The notes: generated from the sequence alone by a model not told the origin. A stretch of DNA of 64,000 nt from Komagataeibacter oboediens (GCF_003207815.1 NZ_NKTX01000001.1:1-64000); one strand, 5' to 3'. Counted from the stretch's first letter, positions 34,526-45,287 are shown. A program made the numbers and translations.

Positions 34526-35563
34526 ATGCGCGTACTTCATGTCATGGCGGCCCGTGGCAATGGTGGGGCCGAACTGTATTCCACCGATGTCATGCTCAGC
34601 CTGCATGACGCGGGTCTTGCGCAATGCGTGGTCATGCACTCCGAAGCTCCCCGCTGCATGGAACTGCAGCAGGCGGGCGTAGCAGTGGAAACGGCACCGC
34701 TGCGCCTGCCCCTGCGCCCATTGGTCCGTCACGCGCTGCGCCGCCTGATTGCACGCATGCAGCCCGACCTGATCCATTGCTGGCTGCGTCGTGCGGCGGA
34801 ACTTGTGCCCGCGCATACGGGTGTTCCCGTCATTGGCTGGTTTGGCAATTACAAGGACCTGCGTCCCTTCGCGCATTGCGACTGGTTTGTGGGCTGCACG
34901 CCGGACATGGCGCAGTCCATGCGCGAACGCGGCGCACCTGCGGACCGGGTGGCCTATGTCCCGACCTTTCCCTCTGTCACGCCCCAGCCGCCGGTTTCCC
35001 GCCGGTCGCTGGATACGCCGGATGACGCGCCGGTGCTGCTGGTGCTGTCGCGCCTGCATCCGGCCAAGGGACTGGAGACGCTGCTTGATGCGCTGGCCCT
35101 GCTGCCGCGCTGCCATGTGTGGCTGGCGGGGGAAGGGGAACTGAAAGCGGCCCTTATGGCACAGGCGGCGCGGCTGGGCCTTGCGCAACGCGTGCATTTC
35201 CTTGGCTGGCGGTCGGATCGGGGGGCGTTGATGGCGGCGGCGGACATATGTGTGCTGCCGTCGCGGTATGAACCCTTTGGTACCGTCATCCTCGATGCAT
35301 GGTCGGCGGATGTGCCGCTGGTCGCCTGTGCCACGGCAGGTCCCCGGGCGCATGTGCGCGATGGGGAAAATGGCATGCTGGTACCCATTGATGACGCGCC
35401 CGCGCTGGCCGCCGCCCTGCGGCGCGTGCTGGATGACCCGGCGCTGGCCGCGCGGATCGTTGCCGGAGGGCGGCGGGACTACGAAGCGCGTTTTACCCGT
35501 CAGGCGGTCACGGCACAGTGGCGTGCGCTGTATGACCGCGTGCTGTCAGCGCGCGGCGGGTAG
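34526..35563 (+). CDS. Glycosyltransferase (GT4 family)
   Basis: A 345-residue GT-B protein. The chosen start is ATG 34526 (MRVLHVMAARGNGGAELY), preceded by GCAGGA as ribosome binding site; the frame extends upstream into repeat copy D, which is not credible coding sequence. The donor domain has VLLVLSRLHPAKGLETLLDAL, WLAGEGELKAAL and the SRYEPFGTVILDAWSADVPL nucleotide-sugar block. Such proteins often act in LPS core synthesis. The 3' end overlaps the convergent clcA by 18 bp. Confidence 0.88.
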   Translation: MRVLHVMAARGNGGAELYSTDVMLSLHDAGLAQCVVMHSEAPRCMELQQAGVAVETAPLRLPLRPLVRHALRRLIARMQPDLIHCWLRRAAELVPAHTGVPVIGWFGNYKDLRPFAHCDWFVGCTPDMAQSMRERGAPADRVAYVPTFPSVTPQPPVSRRSLDTPDDAPVLLVLSRLHPAKGLETLLDALALLPRCHVWLAGEGELKAALMAQAARLGLAQRVHFLGWRSDRGALMAAADICVLPSRYEPFGTVILDAWSADVPLVACATAGPRAHVRDGENGMLVPIDDAPALAAALRRVLDDPALAARIVAGGRRDYEARFTRQAVTAQWRALYDRVLSARGG

Positions 35564-36946
35564 GGGCGGCGCGGCCGGCGGGCGTGGTGTCGCCACCGGG
35601 GTGCGGGGTGCGGTGGCCATGCCATCAAGGAACGCTTCGGCCAGTGCGGCATAAAGTGGCTGCGAACAGATCATGCGCGAGACGCCATAGGCCAGGAACG
35701 ACGTGGCCAGCAGCGCCAGCGTCACCTGCTGGTTGTCACACATTTCCATCACGATGACCGATGCGGTCAGCGGTGACTGCACCACGGCGGAAAAATAGGC
35801 CACCGTGCCCAACAGCACCACGGCGCCGGGCGTGGTATGCGGCAGGAACTGCGCGACCCACCCCCCGAACCCGGCCCCGATGGCCAGCGACGGCGCGAAC
35901 AGCCCCCCCGGAATGCCCGAACAGTAGGAAATGATGGTGGCGATGAATTTCAGGATGAAGAAAGACGCGGGATAATGCGTCTTGCCTTCAATGATTTCAT
36001 GCGCCTGTTCATAGCCGGTGCCATAGGTGATCCCGTCCGATGCGATGCCGATCACCGCCAGCAGCAGCCCACACGCGGCGGCGAAGGCAACCGGCCTGCC
36101 GCGCGCAAACCGCCCCAGCCCGCCGGGCAGGCCGCGCGTGGCCCGGATCAGGATGGCGGAAAAGACCCCGCCCCCGATCCCGCCAAGGATGCCGCAGGTC
36201 GGCACGGCGATCCAGCTTATGCCGATTGGCACCACGACATCCGTATGCCCGAAATAGCTGTAGTTCCCCACCAGGGCGATGGCCGTGACACCCGACAGGA
36301 TCACCCCCGTCAGCATGGTGCCGCTGGTGCGCTGTTCAAAGGAATGGCTGAGTTCCTCGATCGCGAACACGATACCGGCCAGCGGCGTGTTGAACGCAGC
36401 CGACACCCCCGACGCCCCACCGGCCAGGATCAGCCCGCGCCGCATGCTGACGGTGGACAGGTTCAGCCACCGTCCACAGGCATGCATGATGGCGGCACCT
36501 ATCTGCACGCTCGGCCCCTCACGCCCGATGGAGCCACCGGCCACCAGGCCCAGCGTGGTCAGCACGATCTTGCCCGCCGCCACCCGCAGCGACAGCAGCC
36601 GGTCGATGATGGCGAAATTCTCAAGGTGCAGCGTGGCGATGGTTTGCGGTATGCCGCTGCCCTGCGCGCCCCGGAACCATGTGCGCGTCAGCCACGTGGA
36701 CAGCGCCAGCCCCGCGGGCGTGAGCGCCAGCATGATCCATGGGCTGATGGCGATGATATGGTTGCGCAGCGTGGCCGCCGCATCCGCTGCCATGGCGAAA
36801 CCCACCGCAACCACCCCCACCACGACGGCGGCTGCCCAGCATGCCAGCTTGCGCCGCCACTGTTCGGTGGTGATGCGGGCGGAACGGCGCAGGTGGCGCA
36901 TATGCTTCCTGCGGATCTCAGTAAGGTCGGTTCGCATTACCGGCAA
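35546..36946 (-). CDS. ClC-family chloride channel/antiporter
   Basis: A 466-residue membrane protein with the three ClC selectivity sequences: GAQGSGIPQT, GGSIGREGPSVQIGAAI and CSGIPGGLFAPSLAIGAGFGG. The gating glutamate is present in GREGP, as in H+/Cl- antiporters. Multiple hydrophobic helices span the protein. A role in acid resistance is plausible for an acetic acid producer but is inferred. A short Ala/Pro tail ends the protein. No CBS domains follow. It is convergent with the glycosyltransferase and downstream of two CDF genes on the same strand. Confidence 0.93.
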   Translation of the reverse strand: MPVMRTDLTEIRRKHMRHLRRSARITTEQWRRKLACWAAAVVVGVVAVGFAMAADAAATLRNHIIAISPWIMLALTPAGLALSTWLTRTWFRGAQGSGIPQTIATLHLENFAIIDRLLSLRVAAGKIVLTTLGLVAGGSIGREGPSVQIGAAIMHACGRWLNLSTVSMRRGLILAGGASGVSAAFNTPLAGIVFAIEELSHSFEQRTSGTMLTGVILSGVTAIALVGNYSYFGHTDVVVPIGISWIAVPTCGILGGIGGGVFSAILIRATRGLPGGLGRFARGRPVAFAAACGLLLAVIGIASDGITYGTGYEQAHEIIEGKTHYPASFFILKFIATIISYCSGIPGGLFAPSLAIGAGFGGWVAQFLPHTTPGAVVLLGTVAYFSAVVQSPLTASVIVMEMCDNQQVTLALLATSFLAYGVSRMICSQPLYAALAEAFLDGMATAPRTPVATPRPPAAPPLPAAR

Positions 36947-37060
36947 TGTACTTTCAGCAACGGCACTGACATGTAAAACCGGGCCGGGACAGTCCGGTTG
37001 CGGGGCCAGGGCAGCATTTATCGCAGGTCAGCCGACCATCTGGCGAACGGCCGGAGGATC

Positions 37061-37963
37061 CTATGGCAGTACCAGCACGCCCGTATGCTTGGCCTTGCGT
37101 TCAGGTTCGACGTGGATGTGGATCAGCGCATCCCCCACACCCGCGCGCAGCCCGTCCTCGATCCGGTCGCAGATATGGTGGGCATCCTCTACGCTCATGG
37201 CGCCGGGCACGACAAGGTGGAATTCGATGAATGTCATGGCGCCCACGATACGCGCGCGGATGTCATGCGCCTCGATCGCGCCGGTGGCGGTATGGGAAAT
37301 GATGGAGCGGATTTCCCCCAGTGTCCGGGAATCCGGTGCTTCGTCCATAAGCCCGGCAATGGAGGTGCGCATCATGTCCCACCCCGTGCGCAGTACGTTC
37401 ACCGCGATCATGGCCGCCAGAAGCGGGTCCAGCCACAGCCACCCCGTCAGCGGGATCAGGACGAAGCCGCAGATAAGCACCGCCGATGTCCAGACATCGG
37501 ACAGCACATGGTGCCCGCTGGCCACAAGGGCGGGGGAATGGTGCGCCCGCCCCATGCGCATGAGAAACAGCCCCCAGCCGAGGTTGAGCAGCCCCGCCCC
37601 CCCATTGAGCGAAATGCCCAGCAGCGAATCCTCGGGCGGGTGCATGTGCATGAAGCCAACCCATGCCTCATGCGCGATGGTGAGGGCGGTGATGACCACC
37701 AGTACCCCCTCCGCCACGGCGGACAGGTATTCGGCCTTGTAATGGCCATAGGTATGGTTGTGGTCGGGCGGCAGGCTGGCCACCCGCAGCGCCCACAGGC
37801 CCGCCACGGCGGAAACCACGTTTATGATCGTCTCGATCGCGTCGGAATACAGCGCGATGCTGCCCGTAACCCGCCATGCCGCGTATTTCATGCCCAGCGC
37901 GATGATGCTGACCACGACGCTGCACCATGCCGCGCGTATCTTGGTGTTGGTATTGGAAAACAT
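37061..37963 (-). CDS. Cation diffusion facilitator metal transporter
   Basis: About 300 residues from ATG 37963 (MFSNTNTKIRAAW); a longer frame to 38026 would overlap the upstream CDF gene by 41 bp. Six hydrophobic helices are followed by a cytoplasmic domain (MRTSIAGLMDEAPDSRTLGE, GAMTFIEFHLVVPGAMSVEDAH). Metal-site residues are SDAIETIINVVSAV in helix 2 and GHHVLSDVWTSAV in helix 5. It exports divalent cations such as Zn2+, Fe2+ or Co2+ using the proton gradient. It sits directly behind another CDF, suggesting two exporters with different preferences. Confidence 0.9.
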   Translation of the reverse strand: MFSNTNTKIRAAWCSVVVSIIALGMKYAAWRVTGSIALYSDAIETIINVVSAVAGLWALRVASLPPDHNHTYGHYKAEYLSAVAEGVLVVITALTIAHEAWVGFMHMHPPEDSLLGISLNGGAGLLNLGWGLFLMRMGRAHHSPALVASGHHVLSDVWTSAVLICGFVLIPLTGWLWLDPLLAAMIAVNVLRTGWDMMRTSIAGLMDEAPDSRTLGEIRSIISHTATGAIEAHDIRARIVGAMTFIEFHLVVPGAMSVEDAHHICDRIEDGLRAGVGDALIHIHVEPERKAKHTGVLVLP

Positions 37964-37985
37964 ATCGGGCAGGGAACTCTGGAAC

Positions 37986-39071
37986 CTAGACTGTACGGGC
38001 GTCGGCAAGGACGCAGTGATCGGCATCGCTCAGCGTTTCGATCTGGAAGGTGGGGTGGACGATGCCAAAGCGTTCACGCAGTTCATGGGCCGCGCGGTTC
38101 AGCAGTCCATCGGGGGCATGCCCGTTTTCACTGGCGCTGCGCACCAGGTGGACCGTCAGCGCCGTTTCGGTGGTGCTGATCGGCCATATGTGCAGGTCAT
38201 GCAGGTCGCACACGCCGGGCAGCGTGCGCAGGAAGGCATCCACCTGTGCTGCGTTGATGCCACGGGGCACGCGGTCAAGCGCCATGTCCAGCGAATCCCG
38301 CAGCAGTGACCACGTCGCCACGATGATGGACAGCGACACCACAAGGCAGATGACCGGGTCGATTCGCAGCCATCCCGTCATCAGGATCAGGCCACCACCG
38401 GCCACTACCGCCAGCGACATGAGCGCATCCGACGCCATGTGCAGGAACGCGCCATGCAGGTTCAGGTCCGTCTTGCCCCCGCTGGCGAACAGCATGGCCG
38501 TCACCCCGTTGACCGCAATGCCGATGCCCGCCACCACCATTACGGCAACGCCGGCCACCGGGTGCGGGTGGATCAGCCGCAGCACGGCTTCCCACATGAT
38601 CCCGCCGGTCACGACCAGCAGGGCGACGGCATTGCCCAGCGCGGCCAGTATGGAAGAACGGCGCAGCCCGTACGTGAAATTGCGGCTGGGTGAACGCCGC
38701 GACAGGATTTCCGCCAGCCACGCGGCCCCCAGCGCCAGAACGTCCGACAGGTTGTGCCCCGCATCCGCCAGCAGCGACAGCGCATGGCTGCGCACGCCCC
38801 ATGCCGCTTCCCCGATGACGTAGACAAGGTTCAGGACGATCCCGATGGCGAAGGCCCGGCCATATGATGCGGGCGTGTGGACATGGTGGTGGCCAAACAG
38901 CCCCCCATGGTCATGCCCGCAGTCATGGTCCGCGTGATCATGGCTGTCATGGTCGTGGCCCGCATGATCGTCGTGGCCGTGGTCATCAAGACCATGATCA
39001 TGATTATGCTCATGGCGGTCATGATCGCCATGATTATGCTGGCACTCATCCATGGGGCCGCATCCATTCAT
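37986..39071 (-). CDS. His-rich cation diffusion facilitator, probable zinc exporter
   Basis: A 361-residue CDF protein (ZitB/CzcD type). The first 55 residues are packed with His and Asp (for example HDRHEHNHDHGLDDHGHDD, then HVH), a typical metal-capturing tail. Six membrane helices follow, with HxxxD metal sites in LLADAGHNLSDVLALG (helix 2) and HMASDALMSL (helix 5). The cytoplasmic C-terminal domain has VHLVRSASENGHAPDG. It should export Zn2+ or Co2+ across the inner membrane. The second CDF follows on the same strand. It is divergent from the FAD dehydrogenase. Confidence 0.92.
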   Translation of the reverse strand: MNGCGPMDECQHNHGDHDRHEHNHDHGLDDHGHDDHAGHDHDSHDHADHDCGHDHGGLFGHHHVHTPASYGRAFAIGIVLNLVYVIGEAAWGVRSHALSLLADAGHNLSDVLALGAAWLAEILSRRSPSRNFTYGLRRSSILAALGNAVALLVVTGGIMWEAVLRLIHPHPVAGVAVMVVAGIGIAVNGVTAMLFASGGKTDLNLHGAFLHMASDALMSLAVVAGGGLILMTGWLRIDPVICLVVSLSIIVATWSLLRDSLDMALDRVPRGINAAQVDAFLRTLPGVCDLHDLHIWPISTTETALTVHLVRSASENGHAPDGLLNRAAHELRERFGIVHPTFQIETLSDADHCVLADARTV

Positions 39072-39203
39072 CCGGGGGAACTGAAAATATGCCGCCTTCC
39101 TAGCAGAAGGTTACGGCACGTCACCAGCACTTAGCGCATTTTGTGCGTGAGACCACCGTGATATGGCATCGCCACGGCCCCATTGCCATGGAAACGCGAC
39201 CCG

Positions 39204-40889
39204 ATGATCCGACTGACCGAACTGCGCCTGCCAATCGACCATGATGCCACCGCCCTGACGAACGCGGTGGCCGACCGGCTGGGCGTGCCGGTTGCTGACG
39301 TCACGGATATACGCATATTCCGACGGGGGCATGACGCGCGTCGCCGCCACCGTATCGTTCTGGTCTATACGGTGGACTGCGCCGTGCGGGACGAAGCGCG
39401 CGTTCTGGCTGCGCATGACGGTGCGCGCGACATCATGGCAGCGCCGGATACGTCCTATCATTTCGTGGTTGATGACGGTCCCGCCATGGCGGGACGTGCG
39501 GATTTCGTGCGCCCGGTGGTGATTGGCGCCGGGCCATGCGGGCTGATGGCGGCACTGGTGCTGGCACAGATGGGACTGCGCCCGCTGGTGCTGGAACGTG
39601 GCAAGGTGGTGCGGGAACGCACGGTCGATACCTTCGCCCTGTGGCGCAAATCCATCCTGAACCCCGAAAGCAACGTGCAGTTTGGCGAAGGGGGGGCAGG
39701 CACCTTTTCGGATGGCAAGCTGTACAGCCAGGTCAGTGACCCGCGTCACTACGGGCGCAAGGTGCTGGCGGAATTCGTGCGCGCTGGCGCGCCGGAGGAA
39801 ATCCTCTACCTGTCCCGTCCCCATATCGGTACCTTCCGCCTTGTCTCGATGGTCGAGCATATCCGTGCGGAGATCGAGGCGCTTGGGGGCGAATACCGTT
39901 TTGGCGCGCATGTGACCGATTTCGTGGTGCATGATGATGGTGCGGGCGGCCGGCGCATCGCCGCCCTGCGGCTGGCGGACGGGGATGAAATTGCGGCACG
40001 CCACGTCGTGCTGGCCATCGGACACAGCGCGCGTGATACGTTTGGCTCCCTGCATGCCGCCGGGGTGGAGATGGTGGCCAAGCCGTTTTCGATTGGCGTG
40101 CGGATCGAACACCCGCAATCCATCATCAATACCGCCCGTTACGGGCAGCCCGATACCGTGCCGCTGCTGGGGGCCGCGGATTACAAGCTGGTACACCACG
40201 CTGCCAACGGACGCGCGGTCTATTCCTTCTGCATGTGCCCTGGCGGTACCGTTGTCGCGGCCACGTCGGAGGAGGGGCAGGTGGTGACCAATGGCATGAG
40301 CCAGTATTCCCGCGCCGAACGCAACGCCAATGCAGGCATTGTGGTGGGGGTGACGCCGGAACGCGATTATCCCGGTGGTCCGCTGGCGGGTATCGCCTTC
40401 CAGCGCGAATGGGAACGCCGCGCGTTCGAGGCCGGGGGCGGCGCCTATTTCGCCCCGGCCCAGACGGTGGGGGATTTTCTGGATGGCAGGCCATCCACCA
40501 CGCTGGGCGATGTCGTGCCGTCCTATAAACCCGGTGTCACGCCCACCGATCTTGCGCGCTGTCTGCCTGAATTTGCGGTGACCGCCATGCGCGAAGCCCT
40601 GCCTGCGTTTGAACGCAAGATAGCGGGCTTTTCCATGCGGGACGCCGTCATGACGGGGGTGGAGACGCGCACATCCTCCCCCCTGCGCATTCCGCGCGGG
40701 ATGGATGGGCAGGGCGTGAACGTGCGTGGCCTGTTCCCCGCGGGTGAGGGGGCAGGCTATGCCGGTGGCATCCTGTCGGCGGGGATTGACGGTATCCGCA
40801 TTGCCGAGGCCGTGGCGCTGTCACTGGCCGGTCGCCCGGTGGAAGTGGCCATGCAGCGCGGCATGACGCACGCGACCGATGCGCAGTAA
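39204..40889 (+). CDS. FAD-dependent dehydrogenase (COG2509 type)
   Basis: About 561 residues from ATG 39204 (MIRLTELRLPIDHDA); an ATG at 39183 is possible. A short N-terminal domain of about 90 residues (VADVTDIRIFRRGHDARRRH) precedes the Rossmann FAD site RPVVIGAGPCGLMAALVLAQ. Further blocks include SNVQFGEGGAGTFSDGKLYS and the C-terminal FAD contact FPAGEGAGYAGGILSAGIDG. The family is widespread but uncharacterised, likely an oxidoreductase. It stands alone: divergent from the CDF gene and followed by repeat copy E. Confidence 0.9.
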   Translation: MIRLTELRLPIDHDATALTNAVADRLGVPVADVTDIRIFRRGHDARRRHRIVLVYTVDCAVRDEARVLAAHDGARDIMAAPDTSYHFVVDDGPAMAGRADFVRPVVIGAGPCGLMAALVLAQMGLRPLVLERGKVVRERTVDTFALWRKSILNPESNVQFGEGGAGTFSDGKLYSQVSDPRHYGRKVLAEFVRAGAPEEILYLSRPHIGTFRLVSMVEHIRAEIEALGGEYRFGAHVTDFVVHDDGAGGRRIAALRLADGDEIAARHVVLAIGHSARDTFGSLHAAGVEMVAKPFSIGVRIEHPQSIINTARYGQPDTVPLLGAADYKLVHHAANGRAVYSFCMCPGGTVVAATSEEGQVVTNGMSQYSRAERNANAGIVVGVTPERDYPGGPLAGIAFQREWERRAFEAGGGAYFAPAQTVGDFLDGRPSTTLGDVVPSYKPGVTPTDLARCLPEFAVTAMREALPAFERKIAGFSMRDAVMTGVETRTSSPLRIPRGMDGQGVNVRGLFPAGEGAGYAGGILSAGIDGIRIAEAVALSLAGRPVEVAMQRGMTHATDAQ

Positions 40890-40898
40890 ATCATAGGA

Positions 40899-40980
40899 CG
40901 TTTTTGGTGAGGCTTTTTTCAAAAAAGCTTCGAGGAACACCGCCTTTTTGAAAAAAGGCGGTACCCAAAAACTTTTTCAT
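40899..40980. repeat. Dispersed palindromic repeat, copy E (best copy)
   Basis: Between the convergent FAD dehydrogenase and priA. It has the outer arm CGTTTTTGGTGAGGC, a small inner palindrome AAGCTTCGAGGAA, a core hairpin ACCGCCTTTTT(ga)AAAAAGGCGGT with a 10-11 bp stem, and the closing arm ACCCAAAAACTTTTT. The first and last arms (TTTTTGGT, ACCCAAAAA) are also nearly complementary, so the whole unit can fold as one long cruciform-like hairpin. The location between stops suits a bidirectional terminator. Confidence 0.85.
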
Positions 40981-40987
40981 CAAGCAA

Positions 40988-43237
40988 TTAAAGGAACGAG
41001 ACCGGATCGATATCCACGTCGATCCGCGCCCCGCGTTCGGGTTTCACGCGCGACAGCCATTCGCGCACGATCGGCTGCACCGCAATGTTGCGTCGCGCGC
41101 GCAATAGCAGGCGAATGCGGTGCCGCCCGCGCAGGATGGCCAGTGGCGCCGGCGCCGGGCCAAGCACCTGCACGCCATCAAGCCGTGGGGCGTTCTGGCC
41201 CAGCGCGCGCGCGGTCAGGTCCGCCGCGTCGGGTGTTTCGGCGCTGACGATCAGGGCCGCCAGCCTGCCAAAGGGGGGCCAGAAACCGGGGCGGCGCTGT
41301 TCGGCTTCCTGTTCCATGAAGCTGGCGAAATCGCCTGATACCAGCGCCTGCATGACCGGGTGGTCGGGCACGTAGCTTTGCAGCAGCACGCGGCCCGGCG
41401 CCTCGGCACGGCCCGCACGTCCTGCGACCTGATGCAGAAGCTGAACCGTGCGTTCGGACGCACGCAGGTCGCCACCGCCCAGGCCCAGGTCGGCATCCAC
41501 GATTCCCACCAGCGTCAGATGCGGGAAATGCCAGCCCTTGGCCACGATCTGCGTGCCGATCACAAGGTCGATTTCGCGCCGTGCTATGCGCTCGACCGCG
41601 GCGGCGGTGGCGGCGGGACCGTTCAGTGTATCGCTGGCCATGACCAGTATCCGCGCATCAGGGAAGGTGGCGCGGGCTTCTTCCGTTATCCGCTCCACGC
41701 CCGGCCCGATGGGGGTCAGACTGTCGGCATCGGCGCATTTGGGGCAGGTCTGCGGAATGGGTTCGTCATATCCGCAATGGTGGCAGGTCAGGATATGGCG
41801 CGCACGGTGTTCCACCAGCCACGCGGTACAGTTGGGGCACTGCATGCGGTGGCCACAGGTGCGGCACAGTGTCAGCGGCGCGTATCCGCGCCGGTTGAGG
41901 AACAGCATCGCCTGTTCGCCACGCCCGATCGCGTCGTTGATCGCCCCGGTCAGCACGGGCGACAGGAACAGCCCGCGTTCGGGCGGGTCCGCGCGCATGT
42001 CCAGCGTTTCCACGTCTGGCATGCTGGCGTTGCCGTGGCGTGCGCCCAGTTTCAGGTGCCGGTACCGGCCCGCGCCAACATTGGCCAGGCTTTCAAGGCT
42101 GGGCGTTGCGGAAACCAGCACCACGGGCGCACGGCTCATGCGCGCGCGGACTACCGCCATGTCGCGGGCGTGGTAGGTGACGCCGTCTTCCTGCTTGAAG
42201 GCGGTTTCGTGCTCCTCATCGACAATAATCAGGCCAAGCTGGTCAAACGGCAGGAACAGCGCCGAGCGCGCGCCCACCACGACCCGCGCCGTGCCATCGG
42301 CCACTGCCCGCCATGTCACCCGGCGCAGGCGTGACCCGAGGTCGGAATGCCACAGGGCGGGTTCCGTGCCAAAGCGGCGGGAAAACCGCCCCGTCCATTG
42401 GGCCGACAGGGCGATTTCCGGCAGCAGCACCAGCGCCTGCCGTCCCGCTGCGATACATGCGGCGATGGCCTCCATGTAAATCTCGGTCTTGCCCGACCCG
42501 GTCACGCCTTCCAGCAGGGTGATGGAAAAGCTGTCTTCCGCCACGCGGGCGCGCAGTTCGGTTGCGACCTCCGCCTGGTCACCTTCCAGAACGGGGAGAC
42601 AATGCGCGGGATCGGGACGGGCGAAAGGTGGCGGCGGGGCGATTTCAACCGCCCGCAGCGCGCCCGCCTGCGCCAGCCCCCGGATCACGGCAGCACCAGC
42701 ACCCGCGCGGCGGGCCAGTTCCGTTGTGGTCAGGGGCGTTCCTCCGGCGGCGGCATCCAGCACTTTCTGGCGCGCGGGTGTCATGCGCAGGTCCGCAGGC
42801 AGCGTCGGGGCCGCGGCCCATCCGGTGGCGGGACGTGGCAGCGGCGCCAGCGCATTGGCCCGCAACGCCATGGCCAGCACCATGCCCGGAGGGGAAAGGG
42901 TATAGGCCGCCACCCAGTCCACGAACTGCCGCAGTTGCGCGGGCAGTGGCGGCAGGTCCAGGCGGGCCGCCACGGGCTTGAGGCGCGATGTCGCCACCTC
43001 CTTCTGGGGGGTAGGGGTGAATTCGGGGGGCAGACAGGAGATTGCGTCCCATATCACCCCCGTTTCGGTGCGGCGGCCCAGTGGTACGGTCACGATGTCA
43101 CCGGGGCGGGCATCCGCCAGGCGCGGTGGCAGCAGGTAGTCCAGCGGCCCGGCAAAGGGCAGGGTCAGCATGACCCGCACGCGGCCATCGGCAGGGGCGG
43201 GCAGCAGGTCCGGTTGTGAAGGATTGCGATGCGGCAT
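40988..43237 (-). CDS. priA: Primosomal replication restart helicase PriA
   Basis: A 749-residue superfamily 2 helicase. The N-terminal 3'-DNA-binding domain starts VRVMLTLPFAGPLDYLLPP. Walker A is LLEGVTGSGKTEIYM and the DEAH-box is IIVDEEHETAFKQEDG. Helicase C-terminal motifs include VLVSATPSLES and GRGEQAMLFLNRRGYAP. The zinc-binding insert has CRTCGHRMQCPNC and CHHCGYDEPIPQTCPKC, giving eight cysteines for two zinc ions. It restarts stalled replication forks. Length is normal. Divergent from xerC with a 95-bp gap. Confidence 0.97.
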   Translation of the reverse strand: MPHRNPSQPDLLPAPADGRVRVMLTLPFAGPLDYLLPPRLADARPGDIVTVPLGRRTETGVIWDAISCLPPEFTPTPQKEVATSRLKPVAARLDLPPLPAQLRQFVDWVAAYTLSPPGMVLAMALRANALAPLPRPATGWAAAPTLPADLRMTPARQKVLDAAAGGTPLTTTELARRAGAGAAVIRGLAQAGALRAVEIAPPPPFARPDPAHCLPVLEGDQAEVATELRARVAEDSFSITLLEGVTGSGKTEIYMEAIAACIAAGRQALVLLPEIALSAQWTGRFSRRFGTEPALWHSDLGSRLRRVTWRAVADGTARVVVGARSALFLPFDQLGLIIVDEEHETAFKQEDGVTYHARDMAVVRARMSRAPVVLVSATPSLESLANVGAGRYRHLKLGARHGNASMPDVETLDMRADPPERGLFLSPVLTGAINDAIGRGEQAMLFLNRRGYAPLTLCRTCGHRMQCPNCTAWLVEHRARHILTCHHCGYDEPIPQTCPKCADADSLTPIGPGVERITEEARATFPDARILVMASDTLNGPAATAAAVERIARREIDLVIGTQIVAKGWHFPHLTLVGIVDADLGLGGGDLRASERTVQLLHQVAGRAGRAEAPGRVLLQSYVPDHPVMQALVSGDFASFMEQEAEQRRPGFWPPFGRLAALIVSAETPDAADLTARALGQNAPRLDGVQVLGPAPAPLAILRGRHRIRLLLRARRNIAVQPIVREWLSRVKPERGARIDVDIDPVSFL

Positions 43238-43332
43238 GTGTTTTTCTACCGTCGCCCGTCGCCCGTGTCTTGTCCATCATGGGCGCATGGCGCACACATC
43301 GTCATTAAGGCACGCGACAGCACGATGAAAGG

Positions 43333-44319
43333 GTGCGCGACATGATGGCAACCGGGGCGCGTGACGCCTTCCTGCACTGGATGGAGACCGAACGCAGGGC
43401 GTCCGCCCTGACGCTTACGGCCTATCGGGGGGATCTGGACCGGTTCCTTGCGTTCCTGACCAAGCATCTGGGGGCGGAGCCGGACATGGGGGCGCTGGCG
43501 GGTCTGTCGCTGACCGACCTGCGGGCATGGCTGGCCCATGAACATGCTGCAGCACTGGGTGGACGGCGTCCCACTACGCAGGACCGCGCTGCGCGAACGC
43601 GCGCGCGCCGGGTGTCGGCGCTGCGGTCCTTCTATCGCTATCTTGCACGCTATCATGGCGTCGACAATCCGGCGCCGGGGCTGCTGGCCACGCCGCGTAC
43701 GCGCCGCCCGCTGCCCCGCCCGCTGCCAAAGACGCAGGCGCTGGAGGTGCCCGAAGGGGTGTCGGACATTGCCCATACCCCCATGGCGCGGGTGCGCGAC
43801 GGGGCGCTGTTCATGCTGCTGTATGGGTGTGGCCTGCGCATTTCCGAAGCTCTGGCGCTGGATGTGCGCGACCTTGATCTGGCACGTACCCTTGGTGATG
43901 GCACAAAAGGTGATGGCGTGCTGCGCATACGCGGCAAGGGGGGGAAGGAACGCATGGTGCCGGTGCTGCCACAGGTCATGCAGGCCCTGTCGCGCTGGCG
44001 CAGCACACACCCGCTGCCACAGCCCGATGCGCCGTTATTCGTGGGGGTGCGCGGTGGCCGCCTGCAGGCGGGCATTGCCCAGCGCGCGATGCGGACATGG
44101 CGGCACATGGCGGGCCTGCCCGAACATGCAACGCCGCATGCGCTGCGCCATTCCTTTGCCACCCACCTGATGGAAGGCGGCGCGGACCTGCGTGTGATAC
44201 AGGACCTGCTGGGTCATGCCAGCCTGTCGACCACGCAGCGTTATACGCTGGCGGATGAAGCCCGGCTTATGGATGTGTGGACACGTGCCCACCCCCATGC
44301 CACCGATACTGCACGATGA
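43333..44319 (+). CDS. xerC: Tyrosine recombinase XerC
   Basis: About 328 residues. The SAM-like N-terminal core-binding domain (FLHWMETERRASALTLTAYRGDLDRF) is followed by the catalytic domain with all conserved residues: Arg in YGCGLRISEALALD, Lys in RGKGGKERMVPVL, His-x-x-Arg in HALRHSFATHLMEGG, His in LLGHASLSTTQ and the nucleophile Tyr in TTQRYTLAD. It resolves chromosome dimers at dif together with XerD. ATG 43342 is an alternative start nine bases downstream. An insert (DLARTLGDGTKGDGVLR) lengthens the catalytic domain slightly. The symbol over xerD rests on the family pattern and is likely, not certain. Confidence 0.9.
   Translation: MRDMMATGARDAFLHWMETERRASALTLTAYRGDLDRFLAFLTKHLGAEPDMGALAGLSLTDLRAWLAHEHAAALGGRRPTTQDRAARTRARRVSALRSFYRYLARYHGVDNPAPGLLATPRTRRPLPRPLPKTQALEVPEGVSDIAHTPMARVRDGALFMLLYGCGLRISEALALDVRDLDLARTLGDGTKGDGVLRIRGKGGKERMVPVLPQVMQALSRWRSTHPLPQPDAPLFVGVRGGRLQAGIAQRAMRTWRHMAGLPEHATPHALRHSFATHLMEGGADLRVIQDLLGHASLSTTQRYTLADEARLMDVWTRAHPHATDTAR

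Positions 44320-45287
<968 letters not shown>

Noticed and set aside
35837-36976. 379-codon frame on the plus strand opposite the ClC gene
   Set aside because: The ClC selectivity sequences prove the minus strand. The plus frame is Gln/Arg/His-rich without a domain.
36970-37000. AACCGG/CCGGTT inverted repeat after the second CDF gene as a terminator
   Set aside because: A short stem with an 11-nt loop and only a brief T stretch on the minus strand; not convincing.
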